Source of the DNA: Pseudomonas costantinii
GTDB taxonomy: Bacteria > Pseudomonadota > Gammaproteobacteria > Pseudomonadales > Pseudomonadaceae
DNA: 64,000 nt
Reading direction: 5' to 3'
Assembly (NCBI RefSeq): GCF_001870435.1
Contig: NZ_MDDR01000006.1
Coordinates: 186,001-250,000, forward strand
The translations under genes were made by a program, and so were the position numbers. Numbering within the stretch: the stretch's first letter is position 1; every line of letters starts with the position of its first letter. The notes below the pieces were generated by a model. It was not told the origin of the DNA. It saw nothing but the letters and a program-made list of their open reading frames with translations, and did not search any database. Below are positions 58,819 to 64,000 of the stretch, piece by piece.

Positions 58819-59549
58819 GGGGCGACGCTCTCCAAGGGTTTACGCGCCACGCAGTTGACCAGGGTTTCTTCGCGCTGGCCCACCGGCGGCGGGTTGCGCA
58901 GGCCCCAGCGCTCCAGCAGGCCGAAATCACTGGAACGGCTCCACCACAAGTACGGGTACGAGACATTCTGCGGGCCGAATTCAAAGCCCTGTTCGCGGAT
59001 CATTTCCAGGTACTCTTCGGCGCTTTTTTGCACGTGCATCGGGTGGCGGAACAGCCAGCGAATCACCCAGGTGTCGATATAGGCTTCAGTTGACTCGGCA
59101 AACAGCAAATAGCCGCCCGGCTTGAGTACCCGATAAAATTCTTTGAGTGCGCGATGCTGTTCAACCAGGTGATGGAAGGTTTGGTGGCAGAACAGGATAT
59201 CGACGCTGGCGTCCGGTACGTTGAGCGTAGCGCAGTCGCTGCCGATCAGTTCGATGGCCAAACCTTGGCGTTCCGCTTCGGCCTTGCTCAGTTCCAGGCT
59301 GTGGGGGTCGGCATCCAGGCCGATCAGGCGCTCTGGCGTGAACACTTGCTGCAAATATCGGAACGACTTGCCCTGGCCGCAACCGGCGTCCAGCAATACT
59401 GGCGCCACCGGCAGCGGGTCGCTGAACAGGCTGCGCAGGTCGTTGATCGCCACGCGCAACACGTGGTGCTGCCAAGTGTGGCTGCGCAGGAACCAGAAAC
59501 CGAACTTGGTTTCTTCGACGTAGTTTTTACTCAGGTACTGACTGCTCAC
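58815..59549 (-). CDS. SAM-dependent methyltransferase (polyene cluster)
   Basis: A 244-residue class I methyltransferase. Motif I is VLLDAGCGQGKSF, followed by LIGLDADPHS, LFCHQTFHHL and LKPGGYLLFAES. The GTG at 59549 is favoured by AGGGGA just upstream and overlaps the flavoprotein stop. In such clusters a methyltransferase decorates the aryl head group or another hydroxyl; the exact target is unknown. Confidence 0.85.
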   Translation of the reverse strand: MSSQYLSKNYVEETKFGFWFLRSHTWQHHVLRVAINDLRSLFSDPLPVAPVLLDAGCGQGKSFRYLQQVFTPERLIGLDADPHSLELSKAEAERQGLAIELIGSDCATLNVPDASVDILFCHQTFHHLVEQHRALKEFYRVLKPGGYLLFAESTEAYIDTWVIRWLFRHPMHVQKSAEEYLEMIREQGFEFGPQNVSYPYLWWSRSSDFGLLERWGLRNPPPVGQREETLVNCVARKPLESVAP

Positions 59550-60793
59550 ACTGCATCCCCTGCACAAATCTCCGACAACATCCGTAGCCGCCGCTTGGGC
59601 TCGCTGACAAACGGGTTGCGCTCATCCCAGGCGTAACCCGCGAGGATCGAACAGATCATCCGGCGAATCTCCGGCGAGCTGCCGGGGTGGAAAATCACAT
59701 CCTGGAAGGTCCCGGCGTACCAGCCTTCGACGTAGCAGCGGAAGGTATCGACGCCGCGCTTCAAAGGTTCGGCAAACTCGGTTTGCCAATCCACCGTTTC
59801 GCCCTTTAGCTGGCGATGCAGGAGGCCTGCGGCCATGCTCGCCGAACGCATGGCAATGGTCACGCCGGAGGAGAACACCGGGTCGAGGAATTCCGCCGCG
59901 TTGCCCAGCAGCGCAAAGCCTGGGCCGTGCAGGGTTTTGACATTGGCTGCATAGCCGCCGATGGTGCGCGCGGGCGTATCCCAAACGGCGTTTTGTAGCA
60001 CGCCGGACAGGCTAGGGGTTTCGTCGATAAATCCACGCAGGCAGGCGTCGAGATCGCTGTCGCGGCCATCGAAGTGTTCCTTGGCGGCAACTACGCCCAC
60101 CGAGCAGCGGCCGTTGCTGAACGGGATCGTCCAGAACCAGATATCGCGCTTCGTCGGGTGGGTCGTTACGAGAATTTTGGTGCGGTCGAAGCCTGAGTGT
60201 TCGATGCGGTCTTCGATGTGGGTGAATACCGCCTGGCGCACCGGGAAATTCGACGGCATGTCCAAGTCCAGCAAGCGTGGCAGCACGCGGCCATAGCCGC
60301 TGGCGTCGAGCACGAACTTGGCCTTGAGGTGGTACTCGCTGCCGTTCTCTCGGCGTACGTGCAGGTAGCGGCACTCGCCACCCAGATCCACACCGACGAT
60401 GGTTTCGCCGTAGCGAATGTCCACACCTTGCAACTTGGCCTGATCGGCCAGCAACTTGTCGAATTCGCCGCGCTGCACCTGGAAGGTAGTGGGCTTGCCG
60501 TTGCTGAACGTGTCACCGAAATCAAACGCGCTGTAGTGCTCGCCCCAAGCGAACGCGGCACCGGTTTTCACCTGGAAGCCCGCCGCCTGCACGGCGTCGA
60601 GCATGCCGGCTTCTTCGATAAAGTCGATGCAGTGGGACAACAGGCTTTCGCCAATCGAGAAGCGTGGGAAATGCTGGCGCTCAATAATCAATACATCATG
60701 CCCGTTGCGCTTTAACAGCGCGGCGGCGATGGCACCGGACGGCCCGGCACCGATCACCACCACCTGGCGACGTTCCATTTCAACTGTGGGCAC
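59546..60793 (-). CDS. FAD-dependent oxidoreductase with flavin-halogenase signatures (polyene cluster)
   Basis: A 415-residue flavoprotein. GTG 60793 is chosen because AAGGAG lies 5 nt upstream; an ATG at 60826 lacks a ribosome site. It has GAGPSG (15-20) for FAD, WFWTIP (219-224) matching the WxWxIP halogenase motif, and FLDPVFSSG (302-310) matching the FxxPxxSxG motif. K76 in VKTGAAFAW sits where halogenases carry their catalytic lysine. The GESLL segment (49-53) resembles halogenases acting on phenols or carrier-bound acids. Best reading: flavin-dependent halogenase or relative acting on the aryl head; a dehydrogenase or monooxygenase is possible. Confidence 0.8.
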   Translation of the reverse strand: MPTVEMERRQVVVIGAGPSGAIAAALLKRNGHDVLIIERQHFPRFSIGESLLSHCIDFIEEAGMLDAVQAAGFQVKTGAAFAWGEHYSAFDFGDTFSNGKPTTFQVQRGEFDKLLADQAKLQGVDIRYGETIVGVDLGGECRYLHVRRENGSEYHLKAKFVLDASGYGRVLPRLLDLDMPSNFPVRQAVFTHIEDRIEHSGFDRTKILVTTHPTKRDIWFWTIPFSNGRCSVGVVAAKEHFDGRDSDLDACLRGFIDETPSLSGVLQNAVWDTPARTIGGYAANVKTLHGPGFALLGNAAEFLDPVFSSGVTIAMRSASMAAGLLHRQLKGETVDWQTEFAEPLKRGVDTFRCYVEGWYAGTFQDVIFHPGSSPEIRRMICSILAGYAWDERNPFVSEPKRRLRMLSEICAGDAV

Positions 60794-60826
60794 GAGGGCT
60801 CCTTGCCACTTTGGCGATAATCTCAT

Positions 60827-63160
60827 TCATAAGGCGTGTTTCTGTTGCCCGGCCCAGGGCGCCAGCATAAAGCTGAATGCCAGGCCCAGGCTGACCGATA
60901 AGCCGAAATTACTCACAGCCGGCGTACTCGATACCGCCAGCAGGCCAAACGACAACCAGGTCGTCAGCGCTGCCAGCAGCGTACCCAAAAGACTCACGGC
61001 GGCACCGCCGATCTGCTCGCGCATCAAAATCGCGTAATCGACGCTGATGGCCGTGACCAACAGCAGGCCAAACAGGCTGAACAGGGTCAGCGGCTGGCCC
61101 AGCCAACCCAGGCTGGCCAGGCTGCACAGTGCGGCGAGCAATGGCAGGGCGACGATACGCAAGGCACCGCCAAAACCGAAGGGCAGGATCAGCAGCAGTA
61201 CGATCAGCACGCAGGACATCAATTTCAGTTCAGCGGCGCTGATCTGCGTGTCGGCGAATACCCGGTTCAAGTCCCCCAAGCGATCCACCAACTGCACCCC
61301 CGGCAAATCCACGGCCTGGACTCGCAGCAGCGCCGGGTTATTCAAGCCTTGCAGGCTGACCATCGCCGCCACGCCGCTGTCCACCGGGCCCAGCCACAGC
61401 ATGCGCCAAGGCTCGGCCAATGGGCCGATCAGCGCGGCATCGATGTTTTCGATGGGCAGCGCCTGCAAGTGTCCAAGCTCCGCTTGCAGGGCGCTGGCGG
61501 GGACGCCGAGGTCCAGCAGCGGCTGCCAGTGTTGCGGCAGCGTGTTCAGCGCATCACGCAGCCGTTGTTGTTCGGCAGGGAGGTTGACGATCTGATTGAG
61601 CGCCAGGTAACCCTGAAGCTTGTCCATGTTCACCAATTGGTCCAGGCGTTGGCCCAGGGCGGCTTGGCGTTCCAGCAACTGCTGCTGATTGTCCGCTCGC
61701 ACCAGGAAGAACTGGCTGGTGGGTTGGAAGCCGGTGATGCGGGCTACGGCCTGCGCCTCTTGCAGCAATTGCGGCGGCGCGCCGATCCATTGGCGAATAT
61801 CGTTTTTACTGTTCAAGTGCCACAGGCCACCGGCGCAGAACAGCAGTACCAACGCCAGCAGCACCGGGCTCGGCACGCGTTTGATCAACGAAGCACGCAC
61901 TAGCCACAGGCATTCGGCGATGCGCAGCGGCCACTGCGCCGGGCGCAATTCGATGCCCTTGAGCAGCGCCGGTAACAGGCACACTGCCGACAGGTAGGCA
62001 CCGACTAAGCCGGCTGCGGAGAACACGGCGATTTGCGTCAGCGCCGGGAAGGGCGTCCACGCCAGCGCCAGGTAGCCGATGCAACTGGTGGCCAGGCTCA
62101 GGCTCAGCCCTGGCAGTGTCAGGCGTAGCGCAGGCCAACTGCGCCACGGGTTCATGCTCCAGCTTTTCGACAGATAGTGCAGCGGGTAATCCACCGCCAC
62201 GCCGATCAGGCTGGAGCCCAGCACCAGTGTCATCACATGCATATGGCCGAACAGCGCCACACAGGCCACCGCGCCAAACAGCATGCCCACCAACACCGGC
62301 ACAAACGCCAGCAGTACGCGCCAGCGGCGGAAGGCCAACAACAGCAGCAACAGAATGCCAAGGGTGGCGCCGCCACCGACCCAGGTGATTTCCCGCGTGG
62401 CCTGCTGCTGACCATTCGCCGCATACAGCAATCCACTGGCCGCGAGCAGTTGTGCGCCTTGCTGGCTGGCTTGCTCACGGCTCGCTTTAAGTAAGTCCGC
62501 CACTTGCACCGGCAGTTTCATATCGAAGGCATTGCCGGTAGTACGCGCCCGCAGCAACACCCAGCTCTTGCCGTCGGCGTCGGCGATCAATGCGCCGCTG
62601 CCGATATCCAGCTGCACCGACCCGTGCTGCGGCTGGCTGTTTTGGATGCGTCCGGTCAGGCCCAGCCAATCGTCCTGGCTCGGGACCAGGCTGAATCCGG
62701 TGAAAGGGTCGAACAGCGACTGCACACGCTGTTGGATGAATGCGTCGGGGTGGTCGATCAGTTGCTCGCGGTCTTTGGCCGACAGCATTGCCAGACGCCC
62801 GCGCAGCAGTTGCTCACGCAGTGCCGGCAAGTCGGCTTGCAGGTTCCACTGGACCTTTTCAAAAAGGCCACTGGCCTGCCAGCGCTCGCTCAATTGCTGC
62901 GCGATGGACACTGCTTGCTGGCGGTCAGTATGGCCGACCAGCACCAGCATCTCGCGGTTCAGCGGTTCCTGCATGCGCTGCTCGGCTAGCTGCTCCAGAG
63001 CGTCCGGCGTGTTGCCCGGCACCAGCTCCATCAGGTTGGCCGACAGCGGTGCACCGTGGCGCCATTGCCAGCCGGCCAGGGCCAGCACGCCTACCAGCAG
63101 AATCAGGAACAGGCGCGGCAGCAGGCGCTCACTGGGCAAAGTCGTGTTGCTCCGCGTCAC
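60827..63160 (-). CDS. MMPL/RND-family exporter (polyene cluster)
   Basis: A 777-residue inner-membrane protein with an N-terminal helix, a periplasmic domain (about 35-245), a block of about five helices (for example TLGILLLLLLAFRRWRVLLAF), a second periplasmic domain and a second helix block at the C-terminus. It contains VAVDYPLHYL and SVDYAILMRE, the paired charged helix motifs of MMPL proteins. It probably moves a lipidic product out of the inner membrane with the LolA-like partner encoded just upstream. GTG start; overlaps that gene by 32 bp. Confidence 0.9.
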   Translation of the reverse strand: MTRSNTTLPSERLLPRLFLILLVGVLALAGWQWRHGAPLSANLMELVPGNTPDALEQLAEQRMQEPLNREMLVLVGHTDRQQAVSIAQQLSERWQASGLFEKVQWNLQADLPALREQLLRGRLAMLSAKDREQLIDHPDAFIQQRVQSLFDPFTGFSLVPSQDDWLGLTGRIQNSQPQHGSVQLDIGSGALIADADGKSWVLLRARTTGNAFDMKLPVQVADLLKASREQASQQGAQLLAASGLLYAANGQQQATREITWVGGGATLGILLLLLLAFRRWRVLLAFVPVLVGMLFGAVACVALFGHMHVMTLVLGSSLIGVAVDYPLHYLSKSWSMNPWRSWPALRLTLPGLSLSLATSCIGYLALAWTPFPALTQIAVFSAAGLVGAYLSAVCLLPALLKGIELRPAQWPLRIAECLWLVRASLIKRVPSPVLLALVLLFCAGGLWHLNSKNDIRQWIGAPPQLLQEAQAVARITGFQPTSQFFLVRADNQQQLLERQAALGQRLDQLVNMDKLQGYLALNQIVNLPAEQQRLRDALNTLPQHWQPLLDLGVPASALQAELGHLQALPIENIDAALIGPLAEPWRMLWLGPVDSGVAAMVSLQGLNNPALLRVQAVDLPGVQLVDRLGDLNRVFADTQISAAELKLMSCVLIVLLLILPFGFGGALRIVALPLLAALCSLASLGWLGQPLTLFSLFGLLLVTAISVDYAILMREQIGGAAVSLLGTLLAALTTWLSFGLLAVSSTPAVSNFGLSVSLGLAFSFMLAPWAGQQKHAL

Positions 63161-63719
63161 TCAGTGGAAGAGCTGCAGTGCTGTCCTGCATACGCAGCAC
63201 GGTGCTGTCGCCCTGGGTCTCCAGCAGTTCGATTTTTTGCACCCGCTCGCCACCGTCGATGTTGATCTGGGTGAAGACTTGTTTTAACAGCAGCGAACGC
63301 GGGATCAGCGTCAGCTTCCATTGGCTGGCTTCGCCTTGCAGCTGCAATTCGAAATCACGCTGCAAGCCGCTGCTGTCGCCTTGGAGCACGGCGAGGAACA
63401 GACGATTCTGCTCGGCACCGGCGCTCTTGTTCGGCAGCAGTTGCCAGCCATTGGCGTCACGGCGGGCGATGCCCTGAGCACTGATGCGGTAGTCCTGTTG
63501 CAGCGGGGTTTTCAGCAGCCACAGCAGGCCGTGGTCTTTGGCGAGCACGAAGGTGCCTTTGCTGACCAAGGGTTGGGGCAGGGCACGGAGGTGTTTTTCT
63601 TGAATGAAGCTGCCGTGGATCACTGACGGTTTCGCCAATTGATCGCTGAGTTGTTGCAGGTCGAAGGCATGGGCGCTGAGGCTCAGCAATAGGCCCGCCA
63701 ACAGGAGAAATACTCTCAT
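63129..63719 (-). CDS. LolA-like outer-membrane lipoprotein carrier (polyene cluster)
   Basis: A 196-residue periplasmic protein with a signal peptide ending near SAHA (residue 18). FDLQQLSDQLAKPSVIHGSF, KGTFVLAKDHGLLWLLKTP and the basic/hydrophobic pattern are those of the LolA fold. In aryl-polyene clusters this protein is thought to ferry the lipid product across the periplasm. It overlaps the thioesterase gene by 4 bp and the exporter by 32 bp. Confidence 0.85.
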   Translation of the reverse strand: MRVFLLLAGLLLSLSAHAFDLQQLSDQLAKPSVIHGSFIQEKHLRALPQPLVSKGTFVLAKDHGLLWLLKTPLQQDYRISAQGIARRDANGWQLLPNKSAGAEQNRLFLAVLQGDSSGLQRDFELQLQGEASQWKLTLIPRSLLLKQVFTQINIDGGERVQKIELLETQGDSTVLRMQDSTAALPLSDAEQHDFAQ

Positions 63720-64000
63720 GCCAAGGCCCTCTCAACCGCTTCCACAAATACTGTCGGCGACGCCAATTGCATCTCACGGCTGGCGACGTCCACCGCTACC
63801 TGCACGGTGCTGGCACGGGTCAAGCGCTCGCCGCTGGCAAGGTCGGTAATCAGGTAATTGACCTTCAAGCGGTTCTCCCACTCCACCAAACTGGCGCGCA
63901 CATTGATCGTCTGGCCAAACATCGCGCCGCGCACGTAGCGCAGCTGCATATCGATCACCGGCCAGGCGTAGCCCGACTCGAGCATCGCCGTGTAGTTGTG
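63716..64000 (-). CDS. Acyl-CoA/ACP thioesterase, 4-hydroxybenzoyl-CoA type, 5' truncated by window edge
   Basis: The C-terminal 94 residues of a hotdog thioesterase (YGM/YVRGAMFGQTINVRASLVEW, LKVNYLITD, RLTRASTVQVAVD). The frame stays open to the window end (HNYTAM before the first internal Met), so the start lies beyond. It probably releases or edits acyl chains in the polyene cluster, whose remaining genes (carrier proteins, ligase, acyltransferase, second dehydratase) would be expected to the right. Confidence 0.8.
   Translation of the reverse strand, partial: HNYTAMLESGYAWPVIDMQLRYVRGAMFGQTINVRASLVEWENRLKVNYLITDLASGERLTRASTVQVAVDVASREMQLASPTVFVEAVERALA

Overview
This is a high-GC chromosomal segment from a fluorescent pseudomonad, most likely the Pseudomonas fluorescens group. 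Supporting points are the gene order ponA/pil/aroK/aroB/damX/gltBD/hemE, the medium-chain-length polyhydroxyalkanoate (PHA) locus phaC1-phaZ-phaC2-phaD with divergent phaIF, separate hisI/hisE next to tatABC, and several palindromic REP-like intergenic repeats. The window is gene-dense, mostly housekeeping, with no rRNA, tRNA, CRISPR array, prophage or insertion sequence that I could see.

Layout. 1-3242: opgGH (osmoregulated periplasmic glucans). 3428-7056: an amino-acid ABC transporter with two tandem paralogous solute-binding proteins, then permease and ATPase. 7173-11130 (minus): two tandem chemoreceptors. 11228-17220 (minus): a tightly packed run ubiE-ubiJ-ubiB-hisI-hisE-tatA-tatB-tatC-rsmE. 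17365-24276: the PHA locus, with granule proteins on plus and synthases, depolymerase and regulator on minus. 24526-32005 (minus): a DUF971 protein, hslVU, a SPOR protein, argS and priA. 32232-34022 (plus): rpmE and a malic enzyme. 34130-36595 (minus): ponA. 36814-43702 (plus): a strikingly reduced pilMN(OP)Q set, then aroK, aroB and a DamX-like protein. 44055-51242 (plus): gltBD and hemE. 51318-53610: a divergent MFS/LysR pair. 53697-54265: a solitary PemK/MazF-like toxin followed by a well-folded candidate RNA. 54288-64000 (minus, open at the right edge): a polyene-type fatty-acid cluster.

Two regions deserve most attention. First, the type IV pilus alignment complex appears remodelled: PilM has lost about 120 residues of its C-terminal half, PilO and PilP are one continuous polypeptide without a PilP lipoprotein signal, and PilQ lacks the N-terminal AMIN region. 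All junctions are in frame and all frames are open. Second, the right-hand cluster has the gene content of an aryl-polyene/xanthomonadin-type pathway (two ketosynthases, ketoreductase, dehydratase, thioesterase, LolA-like carrier, MMPL exporter, DUF3261 lipoprotein). It also carries a flavoprotein with the halogenase signatures WxWxIP and FxxPxxSxG, which raises the possibility of a halogenated polyene. Families are assigned by recognising motifs and by memory of relatives; no database search was run.
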